From CAWCTD01 sp963798455 (lineage in GTDB: Bacteria; Acidobacteriota; Terriglobia; Bryobacterales; Bryobacteraceae): 64,000 bases of DNA. Below the pieces are notes generated by a model. It ran no database searches, had not been told where the DNA came from, and saw only the letters and a list, made by a program, of their open reading frames with translations. This document shows positions 52,059 to 58,588 of the stretch, in pieces. The DNA lies in NCBI GenBank assembly GCA_963798455.1, contig CAWCTD010000003.1, positions 434,001 to 498,000 of the forward strand, written 5' to 3'. A program made the translations under genes and the position numbers. Every line of letters begins with the position of its first letter. Position 1 is the stretch's first letter.

Positions 52059-52732
52059 AAGTGGCACTGTACGTCAGGATCAGCAGCAAGAACGGGAAGC
52101 AGGACATCGACAACCAGCGCGTGCAGTTGCGCCACTTCTGCGAAGCTCAGGCCTGGGAGATTGTCGCGGAATATGACGACCACGAGTCCGGTGCCAGATC
52201 GGACCGCAGCGGCTTCCGCCAGATGCTTCACGACGCAAGCGCAAGGAAATGGGATCTACTCCTTTTCTGGGCGCTCGACAGGCTAACCAGGGAAGGTACA
52301 GTGCCCACACTCACGTACCTCCAACTCTTGGAGAGCTACGGCGTGCGCTGGAGGAGCTTCACGGAAGCTTGGATCGACAGCGCCGGCCCATTCCGTGACG
52401 TAATCATCAGCCTGCTGGCGAGCCTCGCCAAGCAGGAGCGCCTGCGCATCTCCGAGCGCGTACGCGCCGGCCTGGAGCGCGCAAGGAACGAGGGGAAGCA
52501 ACTCGGGCGCCGGCGGAATGTCTTCGACCGCGCCAAAGCCGCGCGCTTACGGGCCGAAGGCTGGAGTTGGAGCAAGGTCGCCCGCCAGCTCAGGGTCACT
52601 GTCTCTGCCGCCCGACGTGCCTGCCGGGAACAGAGCGCGGACCTTCGCCGCTACCGTGCTGATGGCGAGAATCGGCCCGAGGCGCGCTTGCCGGAAGCAG
52701 CCGCGCCCCCCTCTGCCTTACCCGAGGTCTGA
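52055..52732 (+). CDS. Serine recombinase, resolvase/invertase family
   Basis: A 225-aa small serine recombinase starting at GTG in a 4-bp overlap. The catalytic domain begins KVALYVRISSKNGKQDIDNQ with Arg8 and nucleophile Ser10; EYDDHESGARSDRSGFRQML and DLLLFWALDRLTREG carry the other active-site arginines. The long E helix follows (DVIISLLASLAKQERLRISE), then a Hin-type helix-turn-helix (AARLRAEGWSWSKVARQLRV). The size suits a resolvase, not a large integrase. With a tyrosine integrase already at the right end, its job may be dimer resolution after replication or control by inversion. Confidence 0.9.
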   Translation: MKVALYVRISSKNGKQDIDNQRVQLRHFCEAQAWEIVAEYDDHESGARSDRSGFRQMLHDASARKWDLLLFWALDRLTREGTVPTLTYLQLLESYGVRWRSFTEAWIDSAGPFRDVIISLLASLAKQERLRISERVRAGLERARNEGKQLGRRRNVFDRAKAARLRAEGWSWSKVARQLRVTVSAARRACREQSADLRRYRADGENRPEARLPEAAAPPSALPEV

Positions 52733-52737
52733 CGCCT

Positions 52738-53265
52738 ATGTCAAAAAGCTCGTATTCAATTTTGACAAGGCCCGCTGAAAACGGGCGGGATAGCGCCAGC
52801 GCTGAACCCATGCCGGAATCAGGTGTTTCTGGCAAGGCCGGTCCCAAGCGCAAAGATTTGGAGCGAGAGATGCGGCAAGTGGCTGCCCGCCTGCGGCGGG
52901 ACTTCGCGGACGAGATCCCGGCGGATCCCAAAGGATTCAAAAAACGCGCGACGCACTATCTCAAACGTTACCTGCCCCCCTGCGCAGGCCGGCCCGCCGA
53001 GGCGTCAATCACCGAAGCCATCAGAATGCGAAAGGAAGGCCGCACCTGGAGCGAGGTTTACCCTCTGGCAATCCCCTGCCACCGCCGGCTTGATCCCCCT
53101 GTTCGGCGTCAGGCGGAATCGAACCTCCGGGCTGCCGTCCGCTCCAGGCGTAACGCGACCAAGCGAAGAAAACGCCGGAGGCATTCCATCGCCGAAGCAA
53201 ACACCTCTCCGAATGTTCCGTCTCGACAAGAATTGCCCTCCGGCCCCACACTGGGGGCGAGATGA
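52738..53265 (+). CDS. Basic hypothetical protein
   Basis: A 175-aa Arg/Lys-rich protein. The middle is helical (LEREMRQVAARLRRDFADEI, GFKKRATHYLKRYLPPCAGR) and ITEAIRMRKEGRTWSEVYPL resembles the start of a helix-turn-helix of the kind seen in the recombinase (cf. RAEGWSWSKV). The tail is a basic run (RRNATKRRKRRRHS). It may bind DNA. The end overlaps the next gene by ATGA. I recognise no family. Confidence 0.55.
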   Translation: MSKSSYSILTRPAENGRDSASAEPMPESGVSGKAGPKRKDLEREMRQVAARLRRDFADEIPADPKGFKKRATHYLKRYLPPCAGRPAEASITEAIRMRKEGRTWSEVYPLAIPCHRRLDPPVRRQAESNLRAAVRSRRNATKRRKRRRHSIAEANTSPNVPSRQELPSGPTLGAR

Positions 53266-53612
53266 AGCAGCTCTCGCGCAAACAGATCGAGGCCCGGAAA
53301 CGTCAGGCTGTCCGTTTCGTTCATGACGTGCTCGCCGATCCAGAACGTGCTGATGAGATTGCGGAGGAGTCGCTTGAGGATTATGCGGCGCGCCGCAAGA
53401 TCCAGATTCTCAATCCAACAAGGAGGGGCACCATGCCCAGAAAGACCATTGAAGACTACCGCGCCGAAGTCGCGGACCTCAAAGACGAGATCGCCGAGTT
53501 GCAGGACGAGAATGAAGCCCTCGAGGACCAGCTCGACGAAGTCGCCGCGATTGTCTCCCCAGAAGAGGAAGAGGACGGGGGGGACCAGGAAGACGACGAA
53601 TCGGGGGAATAG
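53262..53612 (+). CDS. Acidic coiled-coil protein
   Basis: A 116-aa protein: a basic N-terminal helix (RKQIEARKRQAVRFVHDVLA) followed by PRKTIEDYRAEVADLKDEIA and ELQDENEALEDQLDEVAAIV, a heptad coiled coil, and an acidic tail (EEEEDGGDQEDDESGE). An internal ATG at MPRKTIEDY (53433) with GGAGG upstream could make a 59-aa short form. Coupled to the preceding gene by a 4-bp overlap. The function is unknown. Confidence 0.6.
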   Translation: MKQLSRKQIEARKRQAVRFVHDVLADPERADEIAEESLEDYAARRKIQILNPTRRGTMPRKTIEDYRAEVADLKDEIAELQDENEALEDQLDEVAAIVSPEEEEDGGDQEDDESGE

Positions 53613-53648
53613 CGGCTCCCGCCTGCGGCCAGCGGTGGCGCAAGGAAA

Positions 53649-54002
53649 TTACAACTGATCGCGCCCGGCGCTACCGCGCCAACGCGCCGCTGCCATCTTG
53701 CGGTAGTGCTCCACGCCGAGTTTCCGCGCTGTCGTGCTGCCGCCTTTGTGACCCATGATGGCAACCGGAGTCATGCGCTGTTGCTTGAGGAGATCATCAG
53801 TGAGGGCTAGCGCAGCGCGGAGATTCTTCCGGCAACAGACGATACGGTCCTGCGGGAAGTTTGGGATAGTTTCGAGAATGAGGGCTGTCTCAAGAAGAAG
53901 ATCCCTGAGGGCATGGAGGGAACTGCGGTCGGATGGCATACCTTCATCGTGCGGCCATTCGAGGGGGAATGCAAACGTTCGCTGTTTTTCATAAACGCAC
54001 AT
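53649..54002 (-). CDS. Small hypothetical protein with KGG-like tail, antisense in the element
   Basis: The only long minus-strand gene inside the element besides the small membrane protein. The C-terminus, MGHKGGSTTARKLGVEHYRK then MAAARWRG, resembles KGG-motif basic tails of small phage and plasmid proteins. The middle is helical (LHALRDLLLETALILETIPN). The start is uncertain: ATG at 54002 (MCVYEKQRTF) or at 53939 (MPSDRSSLHAL); neither has a good ribosome site. The open frame continues to 54188 but there it reads the AACC repeat region. It is convergent with the coiled-coil gene. Confidence 0.5.
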   Translation of the reverse strand: MCVYEKQRTFAFPLEWPHDEGMPSDRSSLHALRDLLLETALILETIPNFPQDRIVCCRKNLRAALALTDDLLKQQRMTPVAIMGHKGGSTTARKLGVEHYRKMAAARWRGSAGRDQL

Positions 54003-54095
54003 TTCAGACACTACCCAAGATGTAGTACACCGCGGCGACGACAAGGGCCATACACTCCCATCCAGAACGGGCCACCGGATCTCCCGCGGGCTCGC

Positions 54096-54200
54096 GGAAC
54101 CGCCAGAACCGCCAAACCGTATCGAAAACCATATGAGAAACCGTGCTGGAAAACGTTCAACCGTGTCGAAAATCGTGCAGAAAACCATTCAACGGTTGAA
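54096..54200. repeat. AACC-motif cluster and TTCAACGGTTGAA palindrome upstream of the 522-aa gene
   Basis: GGAACCGCC and AGAACCGCC are tandem 9-mers near 54096-54113. GAAAACC-type units then recur at 54124, 54137, 54149, 54168 and 54180, about 12-19 bp apart. TTCAACGGTTGAA (54188-54200) is a palindrome with 6-bp arms. The cluster lies 30-135 bp before the ATG at 54231, where an operator or second origin would sit. Confidence 0.45.
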
Positions 54201-54230
54201 AAAACGTACGGAAATCCGTATCTTCGAGTC

Positions 54231-55799
54231 ATGAACGGACTGTTTTTCTCAACGGGGAGGGCGGCCCGGGCGCTGGGAGTTACTCAGGCCCAGATCCGAG
54301 CCCTCTGTCAATCAAACGCAATCGCAGCCGAGGTTACCGACGGCGGCCAGTGGCGGCTTCCAAGGGCCGAGGTAGAGCGCCTGAAGCGGGACGGTCTTCC
54401 GCCGGTTGCGTTGCCGCTGCCCGCTGACACTTCCCAGCCCTCGCAGGGGAAGGCTCGGTACGGCCATCCGGCACTGCTAGCCGAGCCATCCGGGGAAGTC
54501 GTGGCTGGTGCCGAAGCAGTCGCCATCGCGGAGAGCTTGCTCAAAAAGCGGAAGTTGGAACTGGAGCTGGAAGAAGTCGAGGACCACTTCCGGGAGCGTG
54601 AGCAGCAAGGGGCCGAACACCAGGCTACCGAGGAGCAACAAGAGCGGCTTCGCCTTGCCGAAGAACAGGCCCAGCGAGAGCGCACAGAATGGCTCCGCAC
54701 CTGGGAACAACATGCCCTCGACAACGCCCCCCGCGACTTGCCGGCCGAACTGCGGCTCCAACTGCACCAGGCTGTCCGTGCCCGGCTGGAGGGACTCAAT
54801 CCGATGCCCTCACGGGACGTGACCCGCCGGCTGGTTCAGAGCGAAATCGACAAAGTTGCACAGCCCTGGGAGCGGAAGAAGCAAATTGCGAACGCCGTCG
54901 AAGAGGCCGCCGACAGTCTACCCTATGAAATCAAGGGCTGGCCGTGGAGGCCAAGTGAGTGGGACATCCGGGCGCGCGAGGCCGCCGCGAAAGCGATAGG
55001 CGAGCTGCGGTCGGGTGCGACCTCCCCCGAGATGCGGACAGTGGGCATCCAGGCGGTAAAAGGCGTCGTTGCTCAGTATGAGGCGCAGAAGACAGCCCAG
55101 CAAGATGCTGAAATGCGCCAGGACGTTATCCGGTGGGCATCTCTGCCGACGGGCCTGACAGACGAAGGCAAGGAAATGGCAAGAGCGGCCATCGCTGAGG
55201 CCCTCGCCAAGCTGCCTCCGGGAACGCCGCGGCGCAAGCTGGAGCAGGCGAGGGACGAAGCCCTGGCCCCCTTCCGTGCCGCTGTGGAGCGGTACGAGCG
55301 CGAACAGGCCCAGCGGGTGGCGGAGGAGCGTCGGAAACAGGAGGACCACGCCACCAGGCAGAGCATACTCACTTGGGCGTCATGGCGGCTGCCGTATGAT
55401 TTTCCCGATGAACACAAAGAGGCGGCACTGGCGGCCGTCCCCAGGGCCATCGCCGAGCTACCCGAGGGCACTCCGAAGCCGCAATTGGAACAGGCTCGCG
55501 ATCAAGCCCTTCAGCCGTTCCTCAATGCTCACGCCCAGCGAAAGCGCAAAGCGCAACTGATCGAAGATGGGCTGCGGGGGATCCTGGCATACTTGCTCAA
55601 GCTGAGCCAGACGTGGGACTTCGGGGCGAAGACGCCCTCGACGCTCGAAGCAGAGATCCGGGGGCAGGTCCGCAACCAACTTTTGAAGCAAGTCAGCGGC
55701 ACAGAATCACCGGAGGAGGTGGAGAAGCTGCTGCACCGGCTGGTGCGGGAGACGGTTGGCATCCAGCGGCGCAGAGTGTACGTCGAGAGGACGGGCTAA
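54231..55799 (+). CDS. 522-aa HTH/coiled-coil protein of unknown function
   Basis: I start at the ATG at 54231 (MNGLFFSTGRAARALGVTQA); the upstream open frame crosses the repeat cluster. Residues 5-60 are a MerR/excisionase-like HTH: FSTGRAARALGVTQAQIRAL and TDGGQWRLPRAEVERLKRDG. Residues about 95-175 are a Glu/Gln-rich coiled coil (LKKRKLELELEEVEDHFRER). The C-terminal half has two diverged repeats, ALAKLPPGTPRRKLEQARDE and AIAELPEGTPKPQLEQARDQ, each after an HxxRQxILTWASW-like or MRQDVIRWASL segment. The largest gene of the element; no enzyme motif visible. It could be a partition, copy-control or effector protein. Confidence 0.75.
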   Translation: MNGLFFSTGRAARALGVTQAQIRALCQSNAIAAEVTDGGQWRLPRAEVERLKRDGLPPVALPLPADTSQPSQGKARYGHPALLAEPSGEVVAGAEAVAIAESLLKKRKLELELEEVEDHFREREQQGAEHQATEEQQERLRLAEEQAQRERTEWLRTWEQHALDNAPRDLPAELRLQLHQAVRARLEGLNPMPSRDVTRRLVQSEIDKVAQPWERKKQIANAVEEAADSLPYEIKGWPWRPSEWDIRAREAAAKAIGELRSGATSPEMRTVGIQAVKGVVAQYEAQKTAQQDAEMRQDVIRWASLPTGLTDEGKEMARAAIAEALAKLPPGTPRRKLEQARDEALAPFRAAVERYEREQAQRVAEERRKQEDHATRQSILTWASWRLPYDFPDEHKEAALAAVPRAIAELPEGTPKPQLEQARDQALQPFLNAHAQRKRKAQLIEDGLRGILAYLLKLSQTWDFGAKTPSTLEAEIRGQVRNQLLKQVSGTESPEEVEKLLHRLVRETVGIQRRRVYVERTG

Positions 55800-55848
55800 G
55801 CCACCGTCAGGCACGTTTGTACACGCCAGACAATCGACACTGGGACCC

Positions 55849-56010
55849 TCACTCGGGCTTCTCCGTTCTGTCCGCTTGCCCGCGTCTTGAGGCCCGTCCG
55901 AGCTTCACATAACCCCAGAGCAAGACGCTGACCTGTGCCAGTCCCCAGGCCAGCCACAGCCACCAAGGACCCGGCCCGAGCACATCATAGCCTGGAGGAG
56001 GCGGGAGCAT
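55849..56010 (-). CDS. Small single-pass membrane protein
   Basis: A 53-aa minus-strand gene. The ATG at 56010 has AGAGGAAACCGC upstream, a good ribosome site. The product is MLPPPPGYDVLGPG, then one Trp-rich helix (PWWLWLAWGLAQVSVLLWGY) and a basic-polar tail (VKLGRASRRGQADRTEKPE). The charge pattern predicts a C-terminus inside the cell. It is divergent from the KGG-protein/integrase genes, sharing a 130-bp regulatory region. Small phage and plasmid membrane proteins of this kind act as holin-like, exclusion or toxin peptides; none of these is shown here. Confidence 0.65.
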   Translation of the reverse strand: MLPPPPGYDVLGPGPWWLWLAWGLAQVSVLLWGYVKLGRASRRGQADRTEKPE

Positions 56011-56022
56011 TGCGGTTTCCTC

Positions 56023-56061
56023 TTGCGCGAGCGGCGCGCATGAGTATAGTATTAACTATAC
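56023..56061 (+). promoter_or_regulatory. Promoter with overlapping operator ahead of the KGG-protein/integrase genes
   Basis: TTGCGC (56023-56028) and TATAGT (56045-56050) are 16 bp apart. The -10 box lies inside a perfect inverted repeat, GTATAGT-ATTA-ACTATAC (56044-56061), so a bound repressor would shut off this promoter. Confidence 0.55.
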
Positions 56062-56081
56062 CCCCTTTAGTTGCAAGGGGG
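56061..56081 (+). promoter_or_regulatory. 5'-leader stem-loop
   Basis: CCCCCTT (56061-56067) pairs perfectly with AAGGGGG (56075-56081) across a 7-base loop. It would form at the start of the transcript from the promoter just upstream and hide a purine-rich stretch. Confidence 0.5.
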
Positions 56082-56137
56082 AAATTGAGGGCTTGAGCCG
56101 GATAAGCTCATGCCTGATGGAAAAGAGATGGCTGCCG

Positions 56138-56320
56138 ATGGAAGCTCTCGAATTCTTCCAGGAACAGGGCCGCAAAGGTGGTAAGATCGGCGGAAAGCTG
56201 GCCGCCAAACGCATGACGGCGGCACAGCGCAAGGCGCGCGCACACAAGGCGGGCCTAGCTTCCGGCAAGGCGCGGCGCCGGAAGGCGCGAGAGAACGCGA
56301 AGGCGCGGAAGGGGGCCTGA
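56138..56320 (+). CDS. Small basic KGG-type protein
   Basis: A 60-aa protein, MEALEFFQEQGRKGGKIGGK followed by LAAKRMTAAQRKARAHKAGL and a Lys/Arg/Ala-rich tail. I recall phage-like small proteins with an F-F-x-x-Q-G-x-x-G-G-K start. I chose the ATG at 56138 (GAGATGG upstream); ATG 56117 and TTG 56093 are in frame. It ends 1 bp before the integrase start, so both come from one message. It may act as a DNA-binding accessory factor. Confidence 0.6.
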   Translation: MEALEFFQEQGRKGGKIGGKLAAKRMTAAQRKARAHKAGLASGKARRRKARENAKARKGA

Positions 56321-56321
56321 G

Positions 56322-57461
56322 ATGGCGGGCCAAATCATCAACCGCGGCAAAGGCGTTTGGCTGGTCCGGGTCTACCTCGGCACCGACCCGGACACGGGCA
56401 AGCGGGAGTACCACAACAAGACCGTCCACGGGAACAAGAAAGACGCAGAGACGCACCTCACCCGCACTCTCCGCGACCGCGACACCGGCAAGCTCACCGC
56501 GGGAGCGGCGAAGCTCACCATCGGCGGCCTGCTGGATGACCTGCTGCTCGACTACAAGGTTAACGGCAAGGGCTACGATTGGGCGTCCACCATCGTGGAG
56601 AAGCACCTCCGGCCGGCGTTCGGCCACTTGTCCATTTCCAGGATCAATTCAGACCGCGTTAAGCAGTACACCGCAAGCCGGCAGGCGGCGGGCCGGGCGA
56701 ATGCCACCATCAATCATGAACTGTCCCTGTTGCGGCACGCCCTGTACCTTGGGGCCAAGTCAACTCCCCCGAAGGTGGATCGGGTGCTCCACATCCCGAA
56801 GCTCGAAGAGAACAACGTGCGCAAGGGCTTCTTCGAGTATGAGGACTTCGTGAAGCTCCGGGCCGCACTCCCCGAAGAACTCCGGCCGCTTGTCGCCTTC
56901 GGATACTTCACGGGCTGCCGGCGGGGGGAGATCCTGTCCCTCCAGTGGTCCCAGGTGGATCTCCTGGAGCGGGTGGCCCGGCTGGAGCCGGGAACGACGA
57001 AGAACGATCAGGCCCGCGTGATCCCGCTCGGCACTGAGCTATACGGGACCTTGACGATGCAGAAGGCCATCAGGGACCAGAAGTACCCAGATTGCCCCTG
57101 GGTGTTCCCCCGCCAAGGAAGGCGTATTCTCCAGTTCAAGAACGCCTGGGCTGCCGCTTGTAGAAAGGCGGGGCTGTGGGAAGGCGACGACAAGACCGGC
57201 AAGCCCACCAAGCTGTTTCACGACCTTCGGCGAACCGGAGTGAGGAACCTGGTCCGGGCCGGCGTCTCAGAAAAGGTGGCTATGGCTGTGAGCGGCCACA
57301 AGACCCGCTCCGTGTTCGACCGCTACAACATCGTGGACGAGCGCGACCTGAAGGACGCGGCGCGGCGGTTGGATGGCTACCTGGAGCAGAAGGCAGCTGC
57401 GCACAATTCTGAAAATCCGCACACTATACGCACACAAGGGCAAAACGAGCGTCCGAACTGA
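56322..57461 (+). CDS. Tyrosine site-specific integrase
   Basis: A 379-aa phage-type integrase; GGAAGGGGG lies about eight bases before the ATG. An AP2-like arm-binding N-terminus (GVWLVRVYLGTDPDTGKREY) is followed by a SAM-like core-binding domain (about 65-160). All catalytic residues are visible: Arg200 in FTGCRRGEILSLQW, Lys228 in GTTKNDQARVIPL, His300 and Arg303 in FHDLRRTG, His326 in VSGHKTRS and Tyr335 in DRYNI. The 3' end of the gene carries the right paired arm sites. It inserts the element at the anticodon loop of tRNA-Leu, whose gene ends 32 bp away. Confidence 0.95.
   Translation: MAGQIINRGKGVWLVRVYLGTDPDTGKREYHNKTVHGNKKDAETHLTRTLRDRDTGKLTAGAAKLTIGGLLDDLLLDYKVNGKGYDWASTIVEKHLRPAFGHLSISRINSDRVKQYTASRQAAGRANATINHELSLLRHALYLGAKSTPPKVDRVLHIPKLEENNVRKGFFEYEDFVKLRAALPEELRPLVAFGYFTGCRRGEILSLQWSQVDLLERVARLEPGTTKNDQARVIPLGTELYGTLTMQKAIRDQKYPDCPWVFPRQGRRILQFKNAWAAACRKAGLWEGDDKTGKPTKLFHDLRRTGVRNLVRAGVSEKVAMAVSGHKTRSVFDRYNIVDERDLKDAARRLDGYLEQKAAAHNSENPHTIRTQGQNERPN
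57418..57438 (+). repeat. Right paired site CGCACAC-N4-CGCACACAAG
   Basis: Same 21-bp layout as 48688-48708, with spacer TATA. It lies within the last codons of the integrase gene and 55 bp from the tRNA 3' end. Confidence 0.6.
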
Positions 57462-57492
57462 TTCTGGGATTGTCTGCAAGTTGTTGATTTCA

Positions 57493-57579
57493 TGGTGCGG
57501 ACGGAGGGACTTGAACCCACACACCCTTGCGGGTACTGGAACCTAAATCCAGCGCGTCTGCCAGTTCCGCCACGTCCGC
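57493..57579 (-). tRNA. tRNA-Leu (UAG anticodon)
   Basis: The minus strand folds as a class II tRNA of 87 nt with encoded CCA. The acceptor is GCGGACG/CGTCCGC. The anticodon stem CTGGA/TCCAG holds loop TTTAGGT, giving anticodon UAG. A long variable arm (ACCC-GCAA-GGGT) is present. The T-arm is GTGGG-TTCAAGT-CCCTC, with one U-U mismatch (positions 50-64). The 3' half from the anticodon loop onward is element-borne; the 5' half is host DNA. The gene is intact, so integration did not destroy it. Confidence 0.95.
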
Positions 57580-57639
57580 GGCGCCGGGGGCTTCGAGATC
57601 ATCTTAGCACCCCGGGCTCTGGGCGGGCCTGCTTAGCGG

Positions 57640-58506
57640 CTAGCCGGCCGCGCAGGCCGCTGCAACAGTGAACTTTGCGGGTGATTTCCGGCGCACCCCC
57701 ACCAGGCGCGGGCCTTCAATCCCGCAGCCGCAAGTGGAGCGTTCTATGCTGCCCGTGAGCCCGGTGGCCAGGCGGATGGCGGGCCGCCGAAGGCCGGCCA
57801 GGGACGTCACCAGGAGTTCGGGCTCGCCTCCGTGGCGGTCCACTTCTATCACGGAGCGGCCGTCCTGGATGTGATAGCCTTCGTGCGCCTCGCACTCCCA
57901 AGCCAGCAACTCGCCGCTGAGCCCGAAGATCTGGCCGAACACCGGGACTTTGAAGACGCGCCAGAACATCTCCCGCGCTTCGTCACTCAGGAATGCCTGG
58001 CGGAGGATCACGAAGGCGATCACGGAGTGGCGCAAGGGAGGCATGCCGTCCCAGCGGTCCACGATCCTGTCGGCCAGACGATGGAGTTCGGAAACCGGCC
58101 CCGCCAGCGCCTCCGGCTCGAAGCTCGCCAGGCGCGAACGCGTGACCCTTCGGAAGGTCCTGACCCCGGGACGCCACCGAAAGCCTGCTGCCAGCACTGC
58201 GGTTCGGGCGGCGGGGGGCAGCGGCCAAAACAGGTCCCGCCCGCCGCCCTCTGGCGCATCCGGATTGATCATGGCGCCGGAGTCCATGCGCACATAGCCC
58301 GGCTCGGCGCGCGGGAGCCTCGCCAGAGCCTCCTCGACCGAGTCCAAACGGGCGATCTCTTGGGGCGTGCCGAGCCCCGCCGACTCAAGGAGCCGGCCAT
58401 AGAACCGCGTGTTCAGCGCCGCCAGCAAGACCGACCGGAAACTCGCCTGACGGGCAGCAGAGGGACGACGCCCCCAAAGCGACTTCCAGACAAGGCGCAC
58501 TCTCAA
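57640..58506 (-). CDS. Conserved hypothetical protein, N-terminus resembling CapK/phenylacetate-CoA-ligase-like proteins
   Basis: A 288-aa protein just outside the element. The N-terminal segment FRSVLLAALNTRFYGRLLES, then AGLGTPQEIARLDSVEEALA, resembles the opening of CapK/F390-synthetase-like adenylating enzymes. But the ATP-binding motifs of that family are absent and the length is half. The middle has HSVIAFVILRQAFLSDEARE, and the C-terminus has a Cys pair (STCGCG). There is no signal peptide. The true family is open. Confidence 0.55.
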   Translation of the reverse strand: MRVRLVWKSLWGRRPSAARQASFRSVLLAALNTRFYGRLLESAGLGTPQEIARLDSVEEALARLPRAEPGYVRMDSGAMINPDAPEGGGRDLFWPLPPAARTAVLAAGFRWRPGVRTFRRVTRSRLASFEPEALAGPVSELHRLADRIVDRWDGMPPLRHSVIAFVILRQAFLSDEAREMFWRVFKVPVFGQIFGLSGELLAWECEAHEGYHIQDGRSVIEVDRHGGEPELLVTSLAGLRRPAIRLATGLTGSIERSTCGCGIEGPRLVGVRRKSPAKFTVAAACAAG

Positions 58507-58588
58507 AGTGGTTCCTAAGAGATAGGGTGCGCGGCCCGGCGCTTTCCTCTCAGAGCCGTTTGCGCCTGGACAGGCCGGGCGCTATTCA

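Larger units (their letters stand above)
48502..57579. mobile_element. 9-kb integrative replicating element in tRNA-Leu(UAG)
   Basis: The right end is a complete tRNA-Leu gene; the left end is a direct 58-bp repeat of its 3' part. The core identical stretch, ACTGGAACCTAAATCC, occurs at 48544-48559 and 57535-57550, 8,991 bp apart, and is the anticodon stem-loop. A tyrosine integrase lies beside the intact tRNA, as is usual. Cargo: HTH protein, excisionase-like HTH, CHC2 zinc-finger protein, D5-type primase-helicase, iteron origin, serine recombinase and several unknown proteins. No capsid, terminase, tail, lysis, relaxase or type IV secretion gene was seen. It may be a satellite or a self-replicating integrative element. 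Confidence 0.9.

Noticed and set aside
53262..53612. Antitoxin of a toxin-antitoxin pair (acidic coiled-coil protein with the basic neighbour at 52738)
   Set aside because: The basic and acidic partners are suggestive, but neither protein shows a known toxin or antitoxin motif, so I left both as hypothetical.
48502..57579. Classical prophage
   Set aside because: I saw no terminase, portal, capsid, tail or lysis gene in the element; only integration and replication genes are recognisable.
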